Shown here in pieces: positions 1-6,358 of a DNA stretch of 12,956 bases; the stretch's first letter is position 1; the number at the start of each line of letters is the position of its first letter. The translations under genes were made by a program, and so were the position numbers. The notes under the pieces are model-generated. The model saw only the letters and a program-made list of their open reading frames with translations. It searched no databases and was not told where the DNA came from. The stretch is from Chloroflexota bacterium (GTDB taxonomy: Bacteria; Chloroflexota; UBA5177; JANWHV01): assembly GCA_025924845.1 (NCBI GenBank), contig JAICHN010000098.1, positions 1 through 12,956 on the forward strand, given 5' to 3'.

Positions 1-949
1 CGGTCAATTCGCGCTCCCGTGCGCCATTCGGTCCGCCCGATTCGGGCGCCAGAAGCGATGGGTAGGTATGGCTTTCCAACAACTCAGCGGCCCGACGCAC
101 GATGGCTCGTGCCCCGACCACCGCCTCGGCACAGCCCAGGTTACCGCACCCGCAACGAGGGCCACGCTCGTCCACCGTGATATGCCCCAATTCGCCGCCC
201 AATCCGCCCGGACCGCGGTAGGGACGGCCGCCCATGAACAGCGCCGCGCCTATCCCCACCCCCACGTTCACGAACAGAAAGTCCTGTATCTCCCGCGCTT
301 TGCCGACCCGGTGCTCCGCGATGGCCTGGGCGCGCGCGCTGTCGTCCACCGTTGCGGGCAGATCGAGGAGGGCGGATAATTCCTCCGCGAGCGGCAAATC
401 CTTCCAGCCCGGAATATTGGCGCAGGTCAGACACACGCCTCGTTCGGCGTCCACCAGGCCGGACACGGCCAGGCCCACCGCGACTGGTCTTAGGTTCGGT
501 AGAGGACAGTCGGCAAGGGTACGGTGGACCAGCGCCGCCAGTTCGCGCGCCACGGACGGCCCGCCCGGGGCGCGGGTATAGAGCGCGGCCGTGGGCTCAT
601 AGCTTATATGCACCGGCTGTCCCGCCAGATCGATAATCAGCACGCGGGTCGTGGCGGCCCCTACATCGATACCGACGAAGTAGGCAGCCTCGGGGCGTAA
701 CCGCCAGAGCGTGGAGGGACGGCCCAGCACCTCGGCCCGATGCCGGCCCACGGCGTCCACAATCCCTCGATTGCGCAACATGCTCACGCTGGCGGTCACG
801 GCGGCGTGGCTGAAGCCGGTGTAGCCTACCAATTGGCGGAGCGTGAGTTTGCCGTGGACGCGGAGCGTATGGACTACCGGCTGATCGCTACGGCTTGCGC
901 CTTGATTCTCCGTACCCCTAGTTCGGACCACTGCTTGCACCTGACTCAC
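1..949 (-). CDS. ROK-family (NagC/XylR/Mlc-type) transcriptional regulator, C-terminus cut by window edge
   Basis: A leftward frame stays open from a GTG at 949-947 to the window edge, giving 316 residues; a full regulator of this type is about 380-400. An in-frame TAA lies 27 nt upstream of the GTG, which limits the start; no strong ribosome site is visible. Residues about 28-85 form a winged helix-turn-helix (LTLRQLVGYTGFS then a second helix and a GRPSTLWRL wing). The ROK fold follows: a phosphate-loop-like GIDVGAATTR (residues 93-102), then GELGH and CGCGNLGCAE. H256, C266, C268 and C273 match the zinc ligands typical of ROK proteins. The kinase site looks degenerate: the usual DxGGT reads DVGAAT, and where kinases have ND the sequence is DS (residues 203-204), so the catalytic Asp appears to be Ser. 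That fits a repressor rather than a sugar kinase. It is divergent from the aminotransferase and is the likely local regulator, with a sugar or sugar phosphate as effector. Family call is firm; the regulon is inferred. Confidence 0.92.
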   Translation of the reverse strand, partial: MSQVQAVVRTRGTENQGASRSDQPVVHTLRVHGKLTLRQLVGYTGFSHAAVTASVSMLRNRGIVDAVGRHRAEVLGRPSTLWRLRPEAAYFVGIDVGAATTRVLIIDLAGQPVHISYEPTAALYTRAPGGPSVARELAALVHRTLADCPLPNLRPVAVGLAVSGLVDAERGVCLTCANIPGWKDLPLAEELSALLDLPATVDDSARAQAIAEHRVGKAREIQDFLFVNVGVGIGAALFMGGRPYRGPGGLGGELGHITVDERGPRCGCGNLGCAEAVVGARAIVRRAAELLESHTYPSLLAPESGGPNGARERELT

Positions 950-978
950 TGATCGGGGGAATCCTGTCGGCGGGCTTT

Positions 979-1007
979 ATTATCATCGATAGTATCGGGA
1001 AAAGCAA
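979..1007 (-). promoter_or_regulatory. Probable promoter of the ROK regulator
   Basis: On the minus strand TTGCTT (1007-1002) and GATAAT (984-979) are separated by 17 nt, a good housekeeping-sigma promoter. Transcription would begin near 972, about 23 nt before the GTG start. The spacer contains CGATA-G-TATCG (987-997), a 5+1+5 palindrome that could be an autoregulatory operator; this role is inferred. Confidence 0.6.
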
Positions 1008-1023
1008 CGCGCGTGTGCCCACG

Positions 1024-1051
1024 ATCGCCCCTGCTTATGGCACGGGGCGAT
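1024..1051. repeat. Perfect 8 bp inverted repeat between the divergent promoters
   Basis: ATCGCCCC (1024-1031) pairs with GGGGCGAT (1044-1051). The 12 nt between them can add three more pairs (TGC with GCA, one bulged C). No T-run follows on either strand. It lies upstream of both divergent promoters, so neither should transcribe it, which argues against a terminator and allows a DNA-binding site. The rest of 950-1330 holds the two promoters and no credible gene. Confidence 0.45.
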
Positions 1052-1219
1052 GAAATCATGGAGTGGGGGGCCGCGCCAGGCCCGCAATCTCCCTGGGTCC
1101 GACTTTGGTTGCCCGCGGGGTTTCGCGCCGTTCCGCCCAAGGATACCCCGCAATGGGTCCATACCGCTCGTTTTCCGGCACCCTGTATACAGAAGTCATC
1201 GCCTTGCATCGGGTGAATA

Positions 1220-1249
1220 TTGACAAACCTCTACGATAAAGACTAATAT
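1220..1249 (+). promoter_or_regulatory. Strong sigma70-type promoter P1 for the aminotransferase operon
   Basis: TTGACA (1220-1225), an 18 nt spacer and TAATAT (1244-1249) match the housekeeping consensus almost perfectly. Transcription would start near 1256, leaving a leader of about 75 nt before the ATG at 1331. The stretches TTGACAA-A-CCTCT and ACTAATATAC recur in the promoter at 4183-4211. Confidence 0.8.
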
Positions 1250-1262
1250 ACGGAAAATTAGT
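1242..1262. promoter_or_regulatory. Candidate operator: ACTAAT-N9-ATTAGT overlapping the -10 and start site of P1
   Basis: ACTAAT (1242-1247) and ATTAGT (1257-1262) are perfect inverted half-sites, centres 15 bp apart. They cover the -10 box and the expected transcription start, where a bound repressor would block initiation. The ROK regulator encoded next door is the obvious candidate. The second promoter has ACTAAT at 4204-4209, but at the same spacing only a partial half-site, CTTAAC (4219-4224). Binding is inferred from symmetry and position. Confidence 0.5.
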
Positions 1263-1330
1263 GCGTCCCGAGCGAAGTTCCGCGTTCCGCTTGCCGGAAG
1301 CGGGAATACAGCACAGGAAGGCTGGAATGT

Positions 1331-2563
1331 ATGTCTATGAGTGAGCGGTCTGTGCGTGAAGACGACACCCCCCTCCGCACGCGGCCATTTCCCGGCTGGC
1401 CGGTATGGGACACCGAGGATGAGGATGCGATCCTGCAAGTCCTGCGATCCGGCCGTTGGGGCGAGATCGATAGTGACGTAGTCGGCAAATTCGAGGCGCG
1501 CTTCGCCGACTTTCAGCAGGCCCGGCACTGCGTGGCCGTGGTCAACGGCACGGCCGCGCTTCGCATTGCCTATCGGGCCCTTGAGGTGGGATACGGCGAC
1601 GAGATTATCGTACCCCCCTACACCTTTATCGCCACCGCCTCGGCGGCGTTGGAGGTCGGCGCCATACCGGTCTTCGCCGATATCGATCCCGACACCTACT
1701 TGCTCGACGCGACGGCCGTCGAGGCCGCCATTACGCCGCGGACGCGTGTGATCGTTCCCGTCCACGTGGCCGGGTGCCCCGCCGATATGGACGCCCTGCG
1801 CGCCGTGGCCCGCCGTCATGGAGTCCGCTTGGTGGAGGATGCCGCTCAGGCTCCCGGTGCTTCCTGGAACGGGCAGGGAGTCGGCACCCTTGGCGATCTG
1901 GGCACCTTCAGTTTCCAGGCCAGCAAGAACCTGAACGCGGGCGAGGGCGGGGCGGTGGTCACCAACGATCCCGATCTCGCCGAGCGGGTCTGGTCCCTGC
2001 ACAACGTGGGCCGAACCCGCACCGGTGCCTGGTATCATCATGAATTACTGGGCGGGAACGATCGGCTCACCGCCTTTCAAGCGGCCCTGTTGATCACCCA
2101 ACTGGACAAGCTGCCGGAGCAAATGGCGCGGCGCGAGGCAGGGGCCACCTTCCTTGACCGCTCATTGGCCGAAATCGAGGGCATCCAGCCGATGCGGCGG
2201 CAACCCCAGGTGACAGGGCACGCGCATCATCTCTATATGTTCCGCTACGACTCACAGGCATTCGGCGGTCTGGGGCGCGAAAAGTTTGTCGGCGCGCTCC
2301 GGGCCGAAGGCATTCCCTGTACGATGGGCTATTCGATGATTTCCAATGAAGCGGCAATCCTGACCGAGACCGCGCGGCTGTGCGCCGCGTTGGGCCGAGA
2401 GCGGCCCGCGCATCCCGCTCAACTTCCGGTAGCCGAGCGGGCCTGCGCCGAAGGGATCTGGCTGCCGCAGCAACTCTTATTGGCGGAGGAGGATGACCTT
2501 CGCGACGTAGTCGAGGCAATTCTCAAGGTGCAGCGTCGTGCCGCGACGCTTGCCCATGCTTAA
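1331..2563 (+). CDS. DegT/DnrJ/EryC1/StrS-family PLP-dependent aminotransferase
   Basis: This 410-residue protein has the length and layout of the family, which transfers an amino group from glutamate or glutamine to a keto-sugar or keto-cyclitol in the cytoplasm. Visible landmarks are an N-terminal GRWGE segment, NGTAAL for cofactor phosphate binding, the PPYTF segment, VEDAAQAPGA with D170 to hold the pyridine nitrogen, and SFQASKNLNAGEGG with K199 as Schiff-base lysine. The GYGDEIIVPPYTFIATASA stretch is reminiscent of the scyllo-inosose aminotransferase and AHBA synthase branch, but substrate cannot be fixed from sequence. The ATG at 1331 has AGGAAGG (1315-1321) 9 nt upstream; the ATG six bases later is spaced worse. 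It is first in the P1 transcript and overlaps the nucleotidyltransferase by 26 nt if that gene uses its GTG, suggesting translational coupling. Family certain, substrate unknown. Confidence 0.93.
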   Translation: MSMSERSVREDDTPLRTRPFPGWPVWDTEDEDAILQVLRSGRWGEIDSDVVGKFEARFADFQQARHCVAVVNGTAALRIAYRALEVGYGDEIIVPPYTFIATASAALEVGAIPVFADIDPDTYLLDATAVEAAITPRTRVIVPVHVAGCPADMDALRAVARRHGVRLVEDAAQAPGASWNGQGVGTLGDLGTFSFQASKNLNAGEGGAVVTNDPDLAERVWSLHNVGRTRTGAWYHHELLGGNDRLTAFQAALLITQLDKLPEQMARREAGATFLDRSLAEIEGIQPMRRQPQVTGHAHHLYMFRYDSQAFGGLGREKFVGALRAEGIPCTMGYSMISNEAAILTETARLCAALGRERPAHPAQLPVAERACAEGIWLPQQLLLAEEDDLRDVVEAILKVQRRAATLAHA

Positions 2564-3941
2564 ACCTCCACAAACCGCGATCATCCTGGCGGCGGGACGG
2601 GGCCGTCGTATGTGGCCCTACGACGAGTTGCGGCCCAAGGCGACCTTGCCCGTCCTCAATCGACCGTTAATCGCGCGCCTGGTTGATGACCTTACCGCCG
2701 TCGGTATCCAACGAGTGATCGTGGTGGTGGGTCATCAAGCCCAGCGCGTAAAGCACGCCCTTACCGGGTATGAGCGAGTGGTCTTCGTCCGGCAAGACGT
2801 CTTGGACGGCACGGCGTCGGCGGTCCAGGCGGCGCTGCCGTTGATCGAGGATGATACATTCCTCGTCGTACACGGCGATGTGCTGGTGGATCGGGCCGAT
2901 CTGAGGACCGTGGTCGAGACGTTTAGGCAAGGCGATGCGCCCCTGGCCGCCCTTGCCTGCCCGCTTGGCCGGGAAGAGAGCCGTGATTGGCTGTGTACTT
3001 CGGTGCGAGCCGGCATGGTGACGGCGATCGAGGGGCATCCGCGCGAGGGTGAGTACCGGCTGGGCGGCGTCTACGCGATGCGCCGGAGCACCCTGCGCTA
3101 TATATACGACAATCCTGGATTGGTGGCGCATGTGCCGGTGGGCGGGATGCCGCCCATCGAAGCCGATCTGGCGGCCGGCCTACAAATGGCGATCGAGGAC
3201 GGCGTGGGCATCGCAGCGGTGGTAGCGGCGGGCCCCTTTGTCGATCTGGACAAGCCCTGGCACATCCTTGAGGCAAACGAGCGGGCAATCGAAGCAGCCG
3301 CGTCGAGCATGGGTGACCTGGCCGCCGGGGCGGGCGCCCGTATTTCCGATGGGGCGGACATTCGCGGTCCGGTCGTGTTGGAGACCGGGGCGAGCATTGG
3401 GGCGCGCACCGTTGTAGAGGGGCCGCTCTGGGTCGGGAAGGATACGACGATCGAGAATGGTCCAATCATTGGGCCGGGCGTCGTCATTGGCTCGGGATGC
3501 AAGGTAACGAATTATTGCCGGATTGGCGGCGGCACCACGATCGGTCCGCTGAACGTGGTGGACCACTGCGCCGAGATCAGCGGCGTCACCATGGATCGCG
3601 TCTATCTGAGCCACTACATGGAATATTGGGGGGTGATCGGCAGCGGCGTCGACCTGGGGGCGGCGACGGTCTGCGGCAACCTCCGCTTCGACGATGGGCA
3701 GACCGTTCATACCATATTGGGACGGCGCGAAACGCCCCGTGTCGCCGCCAACGCGGTGTATATCGGGGACTATTGCCGCACCGGGGTCAACGCGATCCTC
3801 CTGCCGGGGGTGAAGATCGGCCCGTACAGCTGCGTGGGCCCCGGCGTGATCGCCTATGAGGATGTGCCCGCGCGTACCCTATTGCTGGCGCGCCAGGAGT
3901 TGGTGCGCAAGAGTTGGGGGCCGGAACGTTATGGTTGGTAA
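2538..3941 (+). CDS. Sugar-1-phosphate nucleotidylyltransferase with C-terminal left-handed beta-helix (GlmU-like, two domains)
   Basis: The N-terminal half (about residues 13-245) is a nucleotidyltransferase: AIILAAGRGRRM (14-25) binds the nucleotide triphosphate, RPKATLPVLNRP supplies the conserved lysine region, and HGDVLVD carries the metal-binding aspartate. The C-terminal half (about 265-440) is a hexapeptide-repeat left-handed beta-helix with many [IV]G turns, ending in LPGVKIGPYSCVGPGV. NLRFDDG and an upstream SHYMEYWG segment recall the acetyltransferase half of archaeal/GlmU-type enzymes, so it may make an NDP-sugar and perhaps also acylate an amino sugar. GTG 2538 has AAGGTG (2525-2530) 7 nt upstream; an ATG at 2556 is the alternative and would still overlap the aminotransferase by 8 nt. 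Coupling to an aminotransferase favours an amino-sugar substrate. The domains are clear; the sugar, the nucleotide and any acyltransferase activity are not. Confidence 0.9.
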   Translation: MPRRLPMLKPPQTAIILAAGRGRRMWPYDELRPKATLPVLNRPLIARLVDDLTAVGIQRVIVVVGHQAQRVKHALTGYERVVFVRQDVLDGTASAVQAALPLIEDDTFLVVHGDVLVDRADLRTVVETFRQGDAPLAALACPLGREESRDWLCTSVRAGMVTAIEGHPREGEYRLGGVYAMRRSTLRYIYDNPGLVAHVPVGGMPPIEADLAAGLQMAIEDGVGIAAVVAAGPFVDLDKPWHILEANERAIEAAASSMGDLAAGAGARISDGADIRGPVVLETGASIGARTVVEGPLWVGKDTTIENGPIIGPGVVIGSGCKVTNYCRIGGGTTIGPLNVVDHCAEISGVTMDRVYLSHYMEYWGVIGSGVDLGAATVCGNLRFDDGQTVHTILGRRETPRVAANAVYIGDYCRTGVNAILLPGVKIGPYSCVGPGVIAYEDVPARTLLLARQELVRKSWGPERYGW

Positions 3942-3975
3942 CCCCGTAAAGCTTGGTGTACGTTCCCTCCCGCTT

Positions 3976-4028
3976 GTAGGGGCGCCCTGGTCCCGGCCGC
4001 CAAGAGCACCCATAAGGGATGCCCCTAC
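3976..4028. repeat. Intergenic imperfect inverted repeat with GTAGGGGC / GCCCCTAC ends
   Basis: GTAGGGGC (3976-3983) and GCCCCTAC (4021-4028) are perfect 8 bp arms; after two mismatches the inner CCC/GGG also pair. CCCATAAGGG lies inside the right arm. It starts 35 nt after the nucleotidyltransferase stop, so it could be the 3' hairpin of that transcript, although no T-run follows. The arm sequence resembles dispersed small intergenic palindromes I recall from Chloroflexota genomes; copy number cannot be judged from one window. Confidence 0.55.
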
Positions 4029-4182
4029 GGAACCATCAAGGTATTTGGGCCAAGCTGTACTAGCCGGCGCACCGAACGTGTACGGCCTGCCGCGGCGCGA
4101 CGATGGAGTTGCCCGTTTGCCCCCTTGCGATCAATTCCGCTATTCTGTGATGAAATAAACCACCAAAACCGGTCGCGATCCA

Positions 4183-4211
4183 TTGACAATCCTCTGGGGG
4201 ACTACTAATAT
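4183..4211 (+). promoter_or_regulatory. Strong sigma70-type promoter P2 for the ABC importer operon
   Basis: TTGACA (4183-4188), a 17 nt spacer and TAATAT (4206-4211) give a near-perfect promoter. It shares TTGACAA-T-CCTCT and ACTAATATAC-A-G with P1, beyond what the sigma consensus requires, suggesting a shared regulator. Transcription should start near 4218. Confidence 0.8.
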
Positions 4212-4217
4212 ACAGGC

Positions 4218-4407
4218 ACTTAACCAAGCGGCCGGTGGGATCTCTATCAAGAGAAGCCTAAACGTTGCTCAAGCTGCTTTTAGTACACCATGCAAGAAGT
4301 TGATCCGGATGCAAGCAATCGATCCTGTCGCGTGACTGACCGAGCCCGATCGCACGCGTTGAACGTGTCGTGACGCGGTGAGTGCCTTTCATCGGGGAGA
4401 ATAAGTA
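4218..4407 (+). other. Long untranslated leader of the importer operon, no gene recognised
   Basis: About 190 nt separate the inferred start site from the GTG of the first permease, long compared with the other leaders here. I see only short pairings (for example GGAT/ATCC around 4306-4324, and CACG/CGTG near 4352-4366) and no riboswitch consensus that I recognise. A 27-codon frame at 4290-4373 has no ribosome site. The upstream stretch 3942-4182 holds the inverted repeat and otherwise nothing supportable. Confidence 0.4.
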
Positions 4408-5340
4408 GTGGCACGGGTGGCAACCCTACCACGTCGTCGCTTTCTTACTCGGTCGCGTAAAGAGGGCCTGTTCTTCTTTATCTTCATCTCGCCGTGGGTT
4501 TTGGGCTTTCTGATCTTCCTGGCCGGGCCGATCATCGCCTCGTTTTACTTCAGTCTTACCTACTACGACGTGCTCGATCCGCCGCAGTTCGTCGGCCTGC
4601 AGAATTATCAGGATCTCACCAGCGATGACCTCTTCTGGCAATCGCTGAAGGTCACGACCGAGTATTCGCTGGTCAGCGTGCCGTTAGGCATTGCCTTTGC
4701 CCTCGGCATCGCGCTCCTGCTCAATCTGAAGATCCCCTTCATCGCCTTCTTCAGAACCGTCTATTATCTCCCCAGCGTCATCTCGGGGGTTGCCGTCGCC
4801 GTGCTCTGGATGTGGATCCTGAACCCGGCCTTCGGTATCTTGAACTGGGCGCTGTGGAACTTTCTGCACATCCACGGCCCGCAGTGGCTGTTCAGCGAAC
4901 AATGGGCCCTACCCTCCCTGGTGCTGATGAGTCTGTGGAGCGTGGGAGGCTCGATGATCCTCTATCTGGCCGGCCTCCAGGGTGTGCCGACCGAGCTGTA
5001 CGAGGCGGCAAGTCTAGATGGCGCTCACGCAGTGCGCCGCTTCTGGCATGTCACGTTGCCCGGGATCAGTCCGGTGCTGCTCTTCACGCTGATCACCGGG
5101 ATCATCAATTCGTTTCAGACTTTCACCCAGGCATCGGTGATGACTCAGGGCGGCCCCCATTACGCCACGTTCTTCTACGTGTACTATCTGTGGCAGACCG
5201 CCTTCGGCGGGTCCACAATCGATATGGGCTATGCTTCGGCCATGGCGTGGATCCTCTTCGTCCTGGTCTTCATTCTGACCATCATCTTGCTCGTGTCATC
5301 TCGTCTATGGGTCTATTACGAAGGATCTGAACGTGGTTGA
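4408..5340 (+). CDS. Carbohydrate ABC transporter permease, MalF/UgpA type
   Basis: The 310-residue protein is an inner-membrane subunit of a CUT1 sugar importer. It begins with a short basic cytoplasmic segment, then FFFIFISPWVLGFLIFLAGPIIASFYFSL in two blocks typical of MalF/UgpA first membrane helices, followed by about five more hydrophobic segments. The EAA loop that docks the ATPase is EAASLDGAHAVRRFWHVTLP, beginning at E199. The N-terminal FVGLQNYQDL segment is also characteristic. GTG at 4408 is chosen because GGGGAGA (4394-4400) lies 7 nt upstream. It overlaps the next permease by 8 nt, so the two are almost certainly translated together and assemble as a heterodimer. Substrate cannot be deduced; the neighbours suggest a sugar or cyclitol. 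Confidence 0.95.
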   Translation: MARVATLPRRRFLTRSRKEGLFFFIFISPWVLGFLIFLAGPIIASFYFSLTYYDVLDPPQFVGLQNYQDLTSDDLFWQSLKVTTEYSLVSVPLGIAFALGIALLLNLKIPFIAFFRTVYYLPSVISGVAVAVLWMWILNPAFGILNWALWNFLHIHGPQWLFSEQWALPSLVLMSLWSVGGSMILYLAGLQGVPTELYEAASLDGAHAVRRFWHVTLPGISPVLLFTLITGIINSFQTFTQASVMTQGGPHYATFFYVYYLWQTAFGGSTIDMGYASAMAWILFVLVFILTIILLVSSRLWVYYEGSERG

Positions 5341-6223
5341 AGGCGTGGTTGGCGTTCCATCGCCGGTCGAGGCGGCCCAGGCGCGAATCAAGCGCCGTGC
5401 GCTGATCTCCAGGACCATTGCCCTGGTCGTCGTATCGGCCGGCGCGCTGTTTATTCTGACCCCGGTCTTCTGGATGCTCTCTACGTCGCTGAAAACCCTG
5501 GGTCAGACGCTGACCTTCCCCCCGGTTTGGATTCCGTTTCCCTTGCAGTTCAAGAACTACCCGGATGCCCTGTCGACCTTGCCGTTCGCGACCTTCGCGC
5601 GCAACTCGGCCATCGTATCCCTAACCATTCTGGTCGGCGAGGTCTTGACCAATTCATTCGTGGCCTACGGCTTTGCTCGTCTCCGCGGACCGGGTCGGCG
5701 CTGGATATTCATGGTGCTGTTGAGCACGATGCTGATACCCTTTCCCGTCTTGGTCATCCCCCAGTATTTGCTGTTCAATCGACTTGGCTGGATCGACACC
5801 TTTCTGCCCTTGATTGTGCCGCCTTGGTTCGGTAGCGCGTTTCTGATCTTTTTGGTGCGCCAGTTCTACATGACGATCCCGCGCGAGTTGGACGAGGCGG
5901 CCGAATTAGACGGGTGCGGCTATTTCTCCATCTACTTGCGGATTATCGTGCCGCTTTCCAAACCGGCGCTGGCCAGCGTGGCTATTTTTTCCTTCACCTA
6001 CAACTGGAATGACTATCTGGCGCCCCTAATCTACCTGAATTCTCCCGGCAACTTCACCTTGCCGCTTGGCCTGGCGTCCTTTATGGGCCGTCCGGGAACG
6101 GTCGTTCCCTGGCACCAACTGATGGCCGCCTCCTTGGTGACGGTGTTGCCCTGCGTGCTGCTCTTCTTCTTTGCCCAGCGCTTCTTTATTCAGGGCATTG
6201 TGGTGAGCGGGGTGAAAGGGTAG
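5333..6223 (+). CDS. Carbohydrate ABC transporter permease, MalG/UgpE type
   Basis: This 296-residue partner permease has about six membrane segments, the first near residues 23-45 (a run rich in I, V, A, L ending ILTPVFWML). The next motif, FWMLSTSLKT, is typical of MalG-class proteins. The ATPase-docking loop is EAAELDGCGYFSIYLRIIVP from E188, followed by the usual NWNDYLAPLIYL segment. GTG 5333 lies inside the end of the first permease, with AAGGAT (5321-5326) 6 nt before it. It ends in the typical FFIQGIVVSGVKG. It is followed by a 135 nt GC-rich gap with a possible GGCC-N8-GGCC hairpin (6288-6303) before the binding-protein gene. No ATP-binding subunit is encoded in the window, so a shared MsmK/UgpC-type ATPase from elsewhere is expected. 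Confidence 0.95.
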   Translation: MVEGVVGVPSPVEAAQARIKRRALISRTIALVVVSAGALFILTPVFWMLSTSLKTLGQTLTFPPVWIPFPLQFKNYPDALSTLPFATFARNSAIVSLTILVGEVLTNSFVAYGFARLRGPGRRWIFMVLLSTMLIPFPVLVIPQYLLFNRLGWIDTFLPLIVPPWFGSAFLIFLVRQFYMTIPRELDEAAELDGCGYFSIYLRIIVPLSKPALASVAIFSFTYNWNDYLAPLIYLNSPGNFTLPLGLASFMGRPGTVVPWHQLMAASLVTVLPCVLLFFFAQRFFIQGIVVSGVKG

Positions 6224-6358
6224 GTTGGATGAGACCCGATCGAGGAAAGGGGGTATCGCATCCGGGTTAAGGATCGCTCAATCGCGGGGCCAAGCGCGCG
6301 GCCTTCCCGGTCGCGGGGGCAGGCGTGGTGTCATTTTCATCGATAAAGGATAGTGATC

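Noticed and set aside
68..636. Several plus-strand frames in the first 640 bases
   Set aside because: All lie opposite the ROK regulator, whose minus-strand frame shows unmistakable ROK motifs; it is not a plus-strand gene region.
1196..2041. 281-codon open frame on the minus strand opposite the aminotransferase
   Set aside because: It lies wholly opposite a gene with complete catalytic motifs. High GC content keeps antisense frames open, and its translation is low-complexity Gly/Arg/His-rich with no recognisable motif.
3856..4158. 100-codon plus-strand frame spanning the end of the nucleotidyltransferase and the intergenic repeat
   Set aside because: It starts inside the coding region of a well-supported gene and reads through the inverted repeat; no ribosome site and no recognisable product.
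4290..4373. 27-codon frame in the importer leader as a possible leader peptide
   Set aside because: There is no ribosome site before the ATG, no run of regulatory codons, and no adjoining attenuator hairpin.
3942..4407. A tRNA, riboswitch or other known RNA in the largest gene-free stretch
   Set aside because: No T-loop sequence with a matching acceptor stem and no riboswitch core that I recognise could be found.
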